The notes under the pieces were generated by a model. It searched no databases. It was not told where the DNA came from and saw nothing but the letters and a program-made list of their open reading frames with translations. From Niveispirillum irakense DSM 11586 (lineage in GTDB: Bacteria; Pseudomonadota; Alphaproteobacteria; Azospirillales; Azospirillaceae), in NCBI RefSeq assembly GCF_000429645.1, contig NZ_AUCG01000020.1, positions 310,001 to 374,000 of the forward strand: a DNA stretch of 64,000 bases, given 5' to 3'. How positions within the stretch are numbered: the first letter of the stretch is position 1; each line of letters opens with the position of its first letter. Positions 26,439 through 35,489 of the stretch are shown here, piece by piece. A program made the position numbers and the translations under genes.

Positions 26439-29400
26439 AGTTGGGACTTTCCGGTCATCTGACGCGGGCCACCATCCGGTCGCCGCTGACGCCTTTGTTC
26501 CTGCTGGCCTCCCTGGTTGCCGGCCTGATTGCCCTGGCCGTGATCCCGCGGGAGGAGGAGCCGCAGATCAGCGTGCCCATGGTCGATATCATGGTCGCCG
26601 CCGATGGGCTGAAGGCGCCGGACGCGGTGGAACTGGTGACCAAGCCGCTGGAAGCCATCGTCAAGGGTATCAATGGCGTGGATCACGTCTATAGCCAGAC
26701 GGAGGATGACCGCGTCATGGTGACGGCGCGGTTCAAGGTCGGTACGAATGAGGATGATGCCATCCTGCGCGTGCATGCCAAGATCCGTGCCCATATGGGG
26801 GAAATTCCCGTCGGCATTCCGGAGCCCTCCATTATCGGGCGCGGCATCAATGATGTTGCCATCGTCACGCTGACCTTGTCGGCGGAACCGGGGATGCAGG
26901 ACCGCTGGCATGACCGCGACCTGGGCAAGCTGGCGGAGAAGCTGCGCACGGAGCTGATCAAGGTACCCGATATTGGCCCGACATATCTTTCAGGCCGGGT
27001 GAATGAACAGGTGCGGGTGGAGCCCGACCCGGAAAAGCTGGCCCTTTACGGCATTACGCTGGAGCAGTTGACCGCCAAGCTGACGGGCGCCAACCGGTCT
27101 TTCCTGGCTGGGCGGCTGCTGGATAGTGGGCAGAGTGTGACGATTGCGGCGGGGCAGACGCTGGAAGGCGTGCCCGATATCGGCCTGCTGCTGCTGACCA
27201 GCCGTGACAACCGCCCGGTCTATGTGCGGGATGTCGCCAAGGTCGTGCTGGATAGCGCCCCGCTGGATCAGTCCGCCTGGACCCAGGTGCGCGATGACAA
27301 GGGCGCCTGGACGCGCAGCCCCGCCGTCACCATCGCCCTGGCCAAACGTGCCGGGGCCAATGCCGTGGTGGTGGCCGATGCCATCCTGGAGCGGGTGGAC
27401 AGTCTGCGCGGACGGTTGATCCCCGACGGGGTGCGGGTGGAGGTGACGCGCAATTACGGCCAGACCGCATCGGAAAAGGCCGATGAACTGCTGTTCCATC
27501 TGGGGCTGGCCACCTTGTCCATCGTGGCGCTGATCTGGTTTGCCATTGGCCGGCGGGAGGCGCTGGTGACGCTGGTCGTCATCCCCGTCACCATCCTGAT
27601 GACCCTCTTCGCCGCCCATCTGATGGGCTATACGATCAACCGGGTCAGCCTGTTCGCCCTGATCTTCGCCATCGGCATCCTGGTCGATGATGCCATTGTG
27701 GTGGTGGAGAATATCGCCCGCCATTGGGCCATGAAGGATGGGCGCGACCGGTTGACCGCCGCCGTGGAGGCGGTGGCGGAGGTGGGCAACCCCACCATCG
27801 TTGCCACTCTGACCGTGATTGCGGCCTTGCTGCCCATGCTGTTCGTGTCGGGCATGATGGGCCCCTATATGGCCCCCATCCCGGTCAACGCGTCGGCGGC
27901 CATGCTGTTCAGCTTCTTCGCCGCCATGGTGCTGGCCCCCTGGCTGATGCTGAAACTGACGGGCAAGGGCGGGGCTGGCGCTGGGCATGGGGAGGCGCAT
28001 GATGGCGGGCCGCTGGGCCGGCTTTACCGCCGGGTGGCGACACAGCTGCTCTCTTCCCGCCGTCATGCCGGGCGCTTCCTGGCGGTTGTGGGGCTGGCGA
28101 CGGTCGCAGCATTGGGGCTGTTTGCCAGCAAAAGCGTGACCGTGAAGCTGCTGCCTTTCGACAATAAATCTGAATTGTCGATCCAGGTGAACCTGCCGCG
28201 CGGGTCCAGCCTGGAACAGACACAGCGCCTGCTGTTCCAGGCCGCGGATATTGCCGGCACACTGCCGGAACTGCACTCCGCCCAGATTTATGCCGGCACG
28301 GCGGCCCCGTTCAATTTCAACGGGCTGGTGCGACACAGCTTCCTGCGTGCCAGCCCGGAACTGGGCGAGGTGCAGATCAATCTGGCACCCAAGGAGGAGC
28401 GCGACCGCGCCAGCCACGATATCGCCCTGGATTTGCGCGCCCGGCTGCTGGCGGGCCTGGCGCTGCCGGAAGGCACCAGCCTGAAGGTGGTGGAGGTGCC
28501 GCCCGGCCCGCCGGTGATGGCAACCCTGCTGGCGGAAATCTACGGTCCCGATGCCGCCACACGGCGTGCCGTGGCGGGGGAGGTGCGCAAGCTGTTCGCC
28601 ACCATTCCCTTCATCACCGATATTGATGACAGCTATGGCACGCCCCAGCCGCGCCTGCGCATCGCCATCGACCAGGAACGCTTGGAATATTACGGGGTGG
28701 AGCAGGCGGCTGTTTATGATGCGCTGGCTGGCATCCTGGGCACCAGCCGGCTAGGCTATTCCCATCGCGGGGAGGAACGCTATCCGCTGGATATCGCCAT
28801 CGCCCTGCCCAAGGAAGACCGGGCCTGGACAGCGCGGCTGGCCGCCACGCCGGTGCCGGCCAACGCCATCCCCGGATCAAACCGGGTGGTGGAGTTGGGT
28901 GAACTTGTCCACGTGACGCGGGAGGAGGGCACCCCCGTCCTGTTCCGCCGCGACGGCTATTTCGCCGACATGGTGACGGCGGAACTGGCGGGCCGGTATG
29001 AGGCGCCGATCTATGGCATGGGGGCGGTGGCCGATGCCATCGACGCCCATGATTGGGGTGGGTTGCCCAAACCCACCATCGCGCTGGCCGGCCAGCCGGC
29101 GGATGAAAGCACGCCCACCCTGTTGTGGGACGGGGAATGGGAGGTCACCTATGTCACGTTCCGCGACATGGGGGCCGCCTTCGGCGTGGCGATCTTGGGC
29201 ATCTATGTGCTGGTGGTGGCGCAGTTCCGCAGTTTCAAGCTGCCACTGGTGATCCTGACCCCCATTCCGCTGACGCTGCTGGGCATCATGCTGGGCCATT
29301 GGCTGATGGGGGCGGCCTTCACCGCCACTTCCATGATCGGCTTCATCGCGCTGGCCGGCATCATCGTGCGCAATTCCATCCTGCTGGTGGATTTCATCCG

Positions 29401-29644
29401 CCACGGGGCGGGCAAGGGCCATACGCTGCGGGAAGTTCTGCTGGAAGCCGGGGCGGTACGCTTCAAGCCGATCCTGCTGACGGCGCTGGCCGCCATGATC
29501 GGGGCCGCGACCATCCTGACCGATCCGATCTTCCAGGGGCTGGCCGTGTCCCTGCTGTTCGGGCTGGCATCTTCCACCCTGCTGACGGTGCTGGTGATCC
29601 CGGCCCTTTACGTGGTGCTGCGTGATGCGGATACGGTGGTATGA
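26435..29644 (+). CDS. RND-family efflux permease
   Basis: 1069-residue inner-membrane proton-driven pump with 12 membrane segments and two large periplasmic loops. The TM4 motif GILVDDAIVVVENIARHW contains the Asp-Asp proton relay of the HAE-1 (AcrB-like) group. The heavy-metal (HME) charge pattern is not seen. The N-terminal segment (ATIRSPLTPLFLLASLVAGL) is like that of the short-signature RND pumps of alphaproteobacteria. It lies in an operon with the adaptor, between a rhodanese and a BigR-type repressor, so induction by sulfide or persulfide stress is expected. The substrate is unknown. Confidence 0.92.
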   Translation: MKLGLSGHLTRATIRSPLTPLFLLASLVAGLIALAVIPREEEPQISVPMVDIMVAADGLKAPDAVELVTKPLEAIVKGINGVDHVYSQTEDDRVMVTARFKVGTNEDDAILRVHAKIRAHMGEIPVGIPEPSIIGRGINDVAIVTLTLSAEPGMQDRWHDRDLGKLAEKLRTELIKVPDIGPTYLSGRVNEQVRVEPDPEKLALYGITLEQLTAKLTGANRSFLAGRLLDSGQSVTIAAGQTLEGVPDIGLLLLTSRDNRPVYVRDVAKVVLDSAPLDQSAWTQVRDDKGAWTRSPAVTIALAKRAGANAVVVADAILERVDSLRGRLIPDGVRVEVTRNYGQTASEKADELLFHLGLATLSIVALIWFAIGRREALVTLVVIPVTILMTLFAAHLMGYTINRVSLFALIFAIGILVDDAIVVVENIARHWAMKDGRDRLTAAVEAVAEVGNPTIVATLTVIAALLPMLFVSGMMGPYMAPIPVNASAAMLFSFFAAMVLAPWLMLKLTGKGGAGAGHGEAHDGGPLGRLYRRVATQLLSSRRHAGRFLAVVGLATVAALGLFASKSVTVKLLPFDNKSELSIQVNLPRGSSLEQTQRLLFQAADIAGTLPELHSAQIYAGTAAPFNFNGLVRHSFLRASPELGEVQINLAPKEERDRASHDIALDLRARLLAGLALPEGTSLKVVEVPPGPPVMATLLAEIYGPDAATRRAVAGEVRKLFATIPFITDIDDSYGTPQPRLRIAIDQERLEYYGVEQAAVYDALAGILGTSRLGYSHRGEERYPLDIAIALPKEDRAWTARLAATPVPANAIPGSNRVVELGELVHVTREEGTPVLFRRDGYFADMVTAELAGRYEAPIYGMGAVADAIDAHDWGGLPKPTIALAGQPADESTPTLLWDGEWEVTYVTFRDMGAAFGVAILGIYVLVVAQFRSFKLPLVILTPIPLTLLGIMLGHWLMGAAFTATSMIGFIALAGIIVRNSILLVDFIRHGAGKGHTLREVLLEAGAVRFKPILLTALAAMIGAATILTDPIFQGLAVSLLFGLASSTLLTVLVIPALYVVLRDADTVV

Positions 29645-29654
29645 TTTTGCGCCA

Positions 29655-29678
29655 TGGCGGGGTCAGCGGGCCCCGCCA
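29655..29678 (+). terminator. Hairpin after the RND permease gene
   Basis: TGGCGGGG (29655-29662) and CCCCGCCA (29671-29678) form a perfect 8-bp stem with an 8-nt loop directly after the permease stop and before the ArsR gene. No clear T-run follows, so it may attenuate rather than end transcription. Confidence 0.45.
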
Positions 29679-29719
29679 TTGACGTTGCCCCCTCCGGCTT
29701 TTATCTCAAGGGCATGAAT

Positions 29720-30037
29720 ATGGAAGAGATGCAGGCCAACGCCGACCGTGCCGTGGATCTGTTAAAGTCGCTGGGAAACCGCAGCCGGCTGATGATCCTG
29801 TGCCAGTTGCTGGAAGGCGAACGTTCCGTCGGCGACCTGGCCCAGCGCATCGCCCTGCGCGACACCGCCGTATCCCAGCAACTGGCCTTGCTGCGCAAGG
29901 ACGGGCTGGTAAGGGCCCGCCGCGATGGCCAGACCATCTATTACGCCCTTTCCAGCCCGGAAGCGGAAAAGGTGATCATGACGCTCTACGGCATTTACTG
30001 TGCCGATCCGGGGGCGGGGGATTGCGCTACTGCATGA
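29720..30037 (+). CDS. bigR: ArsR-family persulfide-sensing repressor (BigR/SqrR type)
   Basis: 105-residue winged-helix repressor. The core is LKSLGNRSRLMILCQLL, and the recognition helix is in DTAVSQQLALLRKDGLV. Cys28 (in LMILCQL) and Cys94 (in YGIYCAD) are 66 residues apart. As I recall it, this matches the sensing pair of SqrR (Cys41/Cys107), which forms a tetrasulfide bridge with persulfides and leaves DNA. A third Cys is at 102. The start at 29720 is preferred because AAGGG lies about seven bases upstream; frames open from 29654 and 29714. Likely targets are the two TTC-N8-GAA palindromes at 24935 and 25029. Confidence 0.87.
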   Translation: MEEMQANADRAVDLLKSLGNRSRLMILCQLLEGERSVGDLAQRIALRDTAVSQQLALLRKDGLVRARRDGQTIYYALSSPEAEKVIMTLYGIYCADPGAGDCATA

Positions 30038-30098
30038 AGACAGGTGGGTGGGCTTAGAGTTTGTCAGGTTTAACTGGAATCGGACATTGTCCTCACTT

Positions 30099-30182
30099 CC
30101 GTCACCCCGGCGAAGGCCGGGGTCCAGTTTCGTAAAGCAAAGAGCTTGTGATTCTGGACCCCGGCCTTCGCCGGGGTGACGG
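30099..30182 (-). repeat. REP-like palindrome, copy 2 (reverse loop) with outer arms
   Basis: Perfect 29-bp arms at 30099-30127 and 30154-30182 (arm centre GGCGAAGGCC). The loop reverse-complemented reads like that of copy 1 (TCACAAGCTCTTTGCTTTACG), so this copy is inverted relative to it. Outside it, AGAGTTTGTCAGGTTTA at 30056-30072 and AACCTAAGCCTGACAAAC at 30196-30213 are near-complementary. The whole element is therefore about 158 bp. It sits between convergent genes. Confidence 0.93.
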
Positions 30183-30224
30183 TGGAGGTTGATCCAACCT
30201 AAGCCTGACAAACACCAGCCCCCC

Positions 30225-31943
30225 TTACAGCTTGCAGGCTGCATCCTTCGTGCCCGCTACCCTTTCCCAGCGATAGGCCGGGGCTTCTTCTCCGCGCGGC
30301 AGATAGGTTATGGTCTGTTCCTGGCCGTTGCGGCGGACACGCAGCACCATGGGTAAGGACGGGTCGGCGCGCAGCAGTTTCAGGGCCGTCATGGACAGGA
30401 TCGTATCATCCTCCTGCACGCCGGCCTTGGCGGCGGCTGTGCCGGGGCGCAGGTTCTTCACCACGCCCAGGCGCATCTCGTCAAACCCCAGCTCAAACGC
30501 TTGGGTGACGGTGGGAACGGCTTGATAGCAGGGCGCGAAGCTGGCCTTCGGCATCACCAGAGGCTGTCCTGCCACCATGGCATCGAAGGCGGCCTTGGCA
30601 TCGGGGCCTAGCTCCCGCACCACCATTTCCACCCATTGCGCGTTGCCAATCTTCTCACCCGCGCGCTGGCGGCGCAGCACTTCCAGCACCAGATCATCCA
30701 GGGAGCGTTTGCCGCCGGATGCGGCGCGCATCTGCGTGTCCACCTGGATCAGATAGAGAAAGCCGCGCCCATAGGGGATTTTCTGGGCGCGCGCATCGCT
30801 CCAGTATTTTTCCCCTGCCGCCTTGTTGGACAGGGTGCGATAGGGATTGCCATAATAGGACAGGGCATGGGCATTGATCACCGACAGGAACTTGTCATGG
30901 TCGATGATGCCGGCGCGCAGGGCCAGGATGGCGGCGTAATATTCCGCCGTGCCTTCGGTGTACCAGGAGGTTTCGGCATGATCCTCCTCCCCATTCAGCT
31001 TCGGCCAATTATGCGCCATCTCGTGCGCCAGCAGCATGTCCGGCCCTTCGGCGATGGTGTTGCCATCGCTGCCATAGCCGAACATGAAGGATTTGGCCAA
31101 GGCGGTGCCGCCGCCCGCCGGATAGGGGTTGGCGCGCATGAAGATGCGGTAGGGCGCACCCTCATCCTCAAAAAAGCGCGACATGTAATGATAAAGTTTC
31201 TCTGTCTTGACGGCCAGCGCCTCCGGGTCAAAGGGCGGCTGGCTTAACCAGTAGAAACCGTAATCGCCCTTGCCATCCGCGGGCAGGCTTTTCACCGGCC
31301 CGGCGGCATAGAAGGAGAAGGCCAGCATATCGGCCGGACCCACGGTTTCCTGCGCCCCTTCGCCCAGGCTCCAGATCCCGCGCGATCCGGCGGGCATGCT
31401 GGACAAATCCCATTTCAGGGCGATGCGGTAGGGTTCCTTGCGGGTCGGCAAGGCGTAGAAATAAACACCAGCCCCGATCACGCCGCCAGCCTCGGCGCGC
31501 AGGTCGAACAGGGGGCCGTTGCGGGTTTCCGCATTCACGGGCCGGGGCGGCCCGGCATAGCGGACGGTGACATCCCCCACCGTATCCCGCTCTACGGTCC
31601 ATTGCCGGTAGACACCGGTCGGCGTCGGCTCCTCCTCCACTGCCGTCAGGATCAAGGCGCCCTTGTCGTCCTGCGCGGTGATGGCGGCGGTGTCATAGCG
31701 GGCGGTGGGGGTGGAAACCAGGGTCAGCGGCATGCGCAGCAATGCCTCTCCTGCCTTCACCGCCGGCTGGCCGATGCGCAGGGTCACACCCATCCGGTCC
31801 ACAATGCCGCCGCTGGCGTGCGGGGCCAGCACCACATCCAGGGGCGGCAGGCTGTCAGGACCGGACGCCCTGGCTGCGATGGTGGCCGTTCCCGCCAGCA
31901 GGGCTGCAAGCAGGGTGGTTCGGGCAAGGCGTGTGACTGACAT
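30225..31943 (-). CDS. Exported M61-like metallopeptidase with C-terminal PDZ domain
   Basis: 572-residue protein with signal peptide (RTTLLAALLAGTATIAARA). The gluzincin zinc motif is HEMAH with His307, Glu308 and His311, and the third ligand region is TEGTAEYY. A C-terminal PDZ-like segment (LGVVKNLRPGTAAAKAGVQEDD) follows. This order is that of family M61 (glycyl aminopeptidase-like) enzymes. Activity in the periplasm is expected. Nothing around it suggests a specific substrate, and it ends 12 bp from repeat copy 2. Confidence 0.82.
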   Translation of the reverse strand: MSVTRLARTTLLAALLAGTATIAARASGPDSLPPLDVVLAPHASGGIVDRMGVTLRIGQPAVKAGEALLRMPLTLVSTPTARYDTAAITAQDDKGALILTAVEEEPTPTGVYRQWTVERDTVGDVTVRYAGPPRPVNAETRNGPLFDLRAEAGGVIGAGVYFYALPTRKEPYRIALKWDLSSMPAGSRGIWSLGEGAQETVGPADMLAFSFYAAGPVKSLPADGKGDYGFYWLSQPPFDPEALAVKTEKLYHYMSRFFEDEGAPYRIFMRANPYPAGGGTALAKSFMFGYGSDGNTIAEGPDMLLAHEMAHNWPKLNGEEDHAETSWYTEGTAEYYAAILALRAGIIDHDKFLSVINAHALSYYGNPYRTLSNKAAGEKYWSDARAQKIPYGRGFLYLIQVDTQMRAASGGKRSLDDLVLEVLRRQRAGEKIGNAQWVEMVVRELGPDAKAAFDAMVAGQPLVMPKASFAPCYQAVPTVTQAFELGFDEMRLGVVKNLRPGTAAAKAGVQEDDTILSMTALKLLRADPSLPMVLRVRRNGQEQTITYLPRGEEAPAYRWERVAGTKDAACKL

Positions 31944-32075
31944 CCGGTCCTCCGTATCCGACGGTGACGACCAGTCTAAGGTGCAGGCGGGGGATAATTC
32001 TTGCCGTTCCTTCCGCTGCCAAGGCCCTGGATCGGGAAACTTATGCGCCGCGTCGCGATATGGCGGGTGGTCGCA

Positions 32076-33554
32076 TCAGCGACCAGTAATGCGTGCCACG
32101 GTGCGGGTGGTGCTGAACCCTTCCTTCAGTTCCGCCAGCAGCACCCGGCCGCCATAGGATTGCACCAGATCAGCACCCACCACCTGATCAATGCGGTAAT
32201 CCGCCCCCTTCACCAGCACATCCGGGCGCACGGTTTCAATCAGGCTCAGGGGCGTGTCCTCGGTGAAAGGTACGACCAGATCAACCAGTTGCAGCGAGGC
32301 CAGCACGGCGGCGCGGGCGCCTTCTGTCTGCACGGGCCGGGCATCGCCCTTCAGGCGGCGGACGGAGGCATCATCGTTCATGCCAACGATCAACCGGTCG
32401 CACCCCGCCCGTGCCTGACGCAGCAGTGAGAGGTGGCCCGGATGCAGCAGGTCGAAACAGCCATTGGTGAAGCCCACCTTCAATCCGCGTTCCCGCCATT
32501 GGTTGGCCAGGATGCGGGCTTCCCGCGCGTCGGCGATCTTGGCGTCGATATCGCCCGCCTCCTGCTGGCGCAGCGCCAGCGCCACCTCTGCCGCGGTCAC
32601 CTGGGCCGTGCCCAGCTTGCCGACCACGATGCCGGCGGCGGCGTTGGCCAACCGTGCCGCATCGGCCAAGCCGGCCCCCCGCGCCAGGGCACAGGCCAGC
32701 ATGGCAGCGGCGGTGTCGCCAGCGCCCGACACGTCGAACACTTCGCGCGCCATGGTCGGCAGATGCACCGCCTCTGTCGCGGTGACAACCGACATGCCCT
32801 GTTCGCTCCGGGTCACGATAATGGCGCCAAAGCCAAACTTGCTCAGCAGCAGGCGTGCGGCATCCACCACCTGCGCGTCATCCTCACACGGATTGTCGCT
32901 GACCTGACGCAGTTCCCCCAGATTGGGGGTCAGTATGTCGGCACTGCGGTAGCGGCCATAATCGCGGCCCTTGGGGTCCACGATCACCCGTCGCCCGGCG
33001 GCATGGGCGGCCTGGATCATCCGGGCGGGCATGTCGCCGGCCAACACACCCTTGGCATAATCGGACAGCAGCAGGATATCGGCATCGGGCAGGGCGGCTG
33101 CCAGGGCCGCCAGCAGGTCGGCCTGCTCCGTCGCTGTCGGCGGGCTGGTGATCTCCTCATCCAGGCGCAGCATCTGCTGCTGCCGGGCAACGATGCGGGT
33201 TTTCACCGTGGTCGGGCCTGCCGCGCGGGTGAAAAGATGCCCCTGGCCACCCGGCAGGCTGGCTACAAGCTCCCGTACCCGTTCCCCGGCTGCGTCCTTT
33301 CCCACCAGCCCCAGCAGGGTGATGCCCGCCCCCAGCGCCGTTGCATTGGCGGCGACATTGCCGGCCCCGCCCAGCATTTCCCGCCGATGGTCATATTTCA
33401 GCACGGGCACCGGCGCTTCCGGCGAAATCCGGTCAATATCGCCATAGATAAACCGATCCAGCATGATATCGCCGACAATGACCAGCCGGGCGCCGGCCAG
33501 GGTGGCGATGATATCGACCAAGGACACATCAGACTGGGGAAGGGGTCCGGTCAT
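32076..33554 (-). CDS. hldE: Bifunctional heptose-7-phosphate kinase / heptose-1-phosphate adenylyltransferase
   Basis: Makes ADP-heptose for the lipopolysaccharide inner core in the cytoplasm. The N-terminal PfkB-type kinase domain has GDIMLDRFIYGDIDRISPEAP and FDVSGAGDTAAAML. The C-terminal nucleotidyltransferase has FTNGCFDLLHPGHLSLL. At 492 residues from the chosen start it matches the usual HldE length. Upstream in-frame starts to 33623 add only a non-conserved tail. The other ADP-heptose genes (gmhA, gmhB, hldD) are not in this window. Confidence 0.94.
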   Translation of the reverse strand: MTGPLPQSDVSLVDIIATLAGARLVIVGDIMLDRFIYGDIDRISPEAPVPVLKYDHRREMLGGAGNVAANATALGAGITLLGLVGKDAAGERVRELVASLPGGQGHLFTRAAGPTTVKTRIVARQQQMLRLDEEITSPPTATEQADLLAALAAALPDADILLLSDYAKGVLAGDMPARMIQAAHAAGRRVIVDPKGRDYGRYRSADILTPNLGELRQVSDNPCEDDAQVVDAARLLLSKFGFGAIIVTRSEQGMSVVTATEAVHLPTMAREVFDVSGAGDTAAAMLACALARGAGLADAARLANAAAGIVVGKLGTAQVTAAEVALALRQQEAGDIDAKIADAREARILANQWRERGLKVGFTNGCFDLLHPGHLSLLRQARAGCDRLIVGMNDDASVRRLKGDARPVQTEGARAAVLASLQLVDLVVPFTEDTPLSLIETVRPDVLVKGADYRIDQVVGADLVQSYGGRVLLAELKEGFSTTRTVARITGR

Positions 33555-33858
33555 GCGCGCAACGGGCCTTTCAGCGATAGGAGGCAGGGGAGAGATCATT
33601 CGGCACGGAAAAGGCCAAATCACCCTCCAGGCTGGTCATGGTGCTGGTATAGCTGGCAGCACACAGGCGTGAAAGACCGGCATGTATCGGAATACTGATG
33701 CTGAGCCCGATAAAGCGGCACCGTCTGTAACAATCATAAAGCCCGCCCCTTTACATCCAATATCCCCCTGATGGTACCAGGGGGTAGTGACCGGACGGAA
33801 GAGGGCGGGCGAGGGCACTATCTTCTATTTTGGGTGCTGCGGGGCGACCCTCAGTGGA
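33555..33858. other. Intergenic gap with a hairpin after the epimerase gene
   Basis: No gene is supported in this 304-bp gap. At 33765-33785, CCCCCTG and CAGGGGG form a 7-bp stem around ATGGTAC. It lies downstream of the epimerase stop on the minus strand and is a candidate terminator. The rest should carry the hldE promoter; I see no clear boxes. Confidence 0.4.
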
Positions 33859-35016
33859 TCATTTCGCATCCGCCGGCAGGTTGGTCAGCAGGCGATAGGT
33901 CATGACATTGCGATAAGTCTGTCCCGGTTCAAGACGGGCGCTGGGGAAACCCTTCTGGTTAGGGGCATCGGGAAAGTTCTGCGGCTCCAGCACGATGGCG
34001 TCGCCCATGCGATAGATTTTCTTTGCCTTGCCGTGGGTGGTGGCATCCATGAAATTGCCGGAATAGAACTGAAGGCCGGGCTGGTTGGACCACAGCTCAA
34101 ACCCGCGGCCCGAACCGGGCGCCACAACCCGCACCATTAATTGCATGTCCTTGGGCGGGGTCCGGGTGATGACCCAGTTATGATCGTACCCCCGGCCAAA
34201 ACGGATCTGTTCGTCCGACGCATTGCGCACGCGCGCGCCAATCGGCTGCGGCGTGCGGAAATCAAATACCGTGCCGGCAACGGAGCGGAACTCGCCCGTG
34301 GGGATGGAGCCGGCATCGGTAGGCAGATAGGTTTCAGCCGGGATGGTCAGCACATGGCCCATCGCACCTTCGACCGCGCCCTCACCCATCAGGTTCCAGT
34401 AAGCATGGTTGGTGATATTGACGATGGTCGCTTTATCCGTGACAGCGCGGTAATCAATGGTCAGTTCGTTGGTTTCGCTCAGCGAATAGGTGGCATCGAC
34501 TGTCATGGTGCCGGGATAGCCCTGGTCGCCATCGCGGCTGACATAGCGCAGCGTAACGGAGGCGGTATCGCCTTCTTTCACTGACTGTACATCCCACAGC
34601 ACCGTATCAAAGCCCACGGTGCCACCATGCAGGGCGTTCTTCCCATCGTTGATCGTCGTCTGGTAGGTCTGCCCATCCAGGGTGAAGCGGCCGGCGGCGA
34701 TACGGTTGGCAAAGCGGCCCACCGTGCTGCCCATGAACTGCCGCTTATCGAGATAGCCCTGAAGATTGTCATAGCCCAGCGCAACATCGGCGGCTTTGCC
34801 GTCGCGATCCGGCATGATCAGGGATTGCAGGCCCGCGCCATAGGCAATGACAGTCGCCGAAACCCCCTTTCCGTTGCTCAAGGTGACGGCGGTCACCTCG
34901 CGCCCGTCGGGCAGCTTCCCGAAGGTCGATTTACGCGCGGTTGCCGCGTCAGCGCTGCCGGCCATCAGGCAGGCTGTAATTGCGGTGGATAAAAGCAGGG
35001 CGTATTTTTTGAACAT
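33859..35016 (-). CDS. Exported aldose 1-epimerase (galactose mutarotase)
   Basis: Interconverts alpha and beta anomers of galactose or glucose. The 385-residue protein has signal peptide MFKKYALLLSTAITACLMAG then the epimerase domain, with GRFANRIAAGRF, NALHGGTVGFD and the catalytic His in ITNHAYWNLMG. PGLQFYSGN and the downstream Glu region follow. The start at 35016 is fixed by GGGAGGAAAACC directly upstream. Export, rather than the usual cytoplasmic location, matches the exported alpha-galactosidases encoded about 6-13 kb away. Confidence 0.9.
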   Translation of the reverse strand: MFKKYALLLSTAITACLMAGSADAATARKSTFGKLPDGREVTAVTLSNGKGVSATVIAYGAGLQSLIMPDRDGKAADVALGYDNLQGYLDKRQFMGSTVGRFANRIAAGRFTLDGQTYQTTINDGKNALHGGTVGFDTVLWDVQSVKEGDTASVTLRYVSRDGDQGYPGTMTVDATYSLSETNELTIDYRAVTDKATIVNITNHAYWNLMGEGAVEGAMGHVLTIPAETYLPTDAGSIPTGEFRSVAGTVFDFRTPQPIGARVRNASDEQIRFGRGYDHNWVITRTPPKDMQLMVRVVAPGSGRGFELWSNQPGLQFYSGNFMDATTHGKAKKIYRMGDAIVLEPQNFPDAPNQKGFPSARLEPGQTYRNVMTYRLLTNLPADAK

Positions 35017-35489
35017 GGTTTTCCTCCCAATCAGCCGCGATTTATCTTGGTCTACCGGCGACGGCAGCCGGGATTGACCACTGAAAGAACCCCGCATCAC
35101 GCCATGCCGGACCAAATGGTGACGGTGGGCGGGCGTTTAGATAGGCAGATTTCGGTGTCGGGATGGTTCGTGGGGAAAGTGGTGGGAAACCGCAACTTCC
35201 AACCCATAGAGGCTGAATTGTCATAGCTCCGGTGCGATGACCTTGTGCGATCCGACCACTTGGAATTATCACCCACGCTGATGATCCCTTTGATCAGGCA
35301 GACCCCTGCCAATCCAACGATGGGTAGAGATAAGGCCGATATCCGAGAAAGGGAAGCCTATTTGTAAGACAAATAAGATCAAGCCAGCCGGCATAATAGG
35401 CGGGCCGGTTGAGCCTCTGGGGGCTAGGGGCGGGGAGAAGAACCGCTTAGGGGCAGTCTGGGGCTGCGGCTGCCGCAGCCCCAGTCGTT
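35017..35489. other. 473-bp gap between aldose epimerase and rfbD
   Basis: No convincing gene. It holds the epimerase promoter region. A 7-bp inverted repeat TATTTGT-AAG-ACAAATA lies at 35359-35375 (possible operator). A strong hairpin sits directly after rfbD (35458-35484). Small open frames here have no recognisable features. Confidence 0.5.
35458..35484 (-). terminator. Strong hairpin after the rfb operon
   Basis: CTGGGGCTGCGG (35458-35469) and CCGCAGCCCCAG (35473-35484) are perfect 12-bp arms with a 3-nt loop, beginning six bases after the rfbD stop. A T-run follows only on the plus strand, so on the minus strand it would act mainly through its stable stem. Confidence 0.65.

Noticed and set aside
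26990-28417. A 475-codon open frame antisense to the RND permease
   Set aside because: It has the same His/Gln-rich composition and no recognisable motifs, while the opposite strand encodes a complete RND pump.
33636-33818. Small minus-strand open frame in the hldE-epimerase gap
   Set aside because: No ribosome site, no similarity features, and it crosses the hairpin at 33765-33785.
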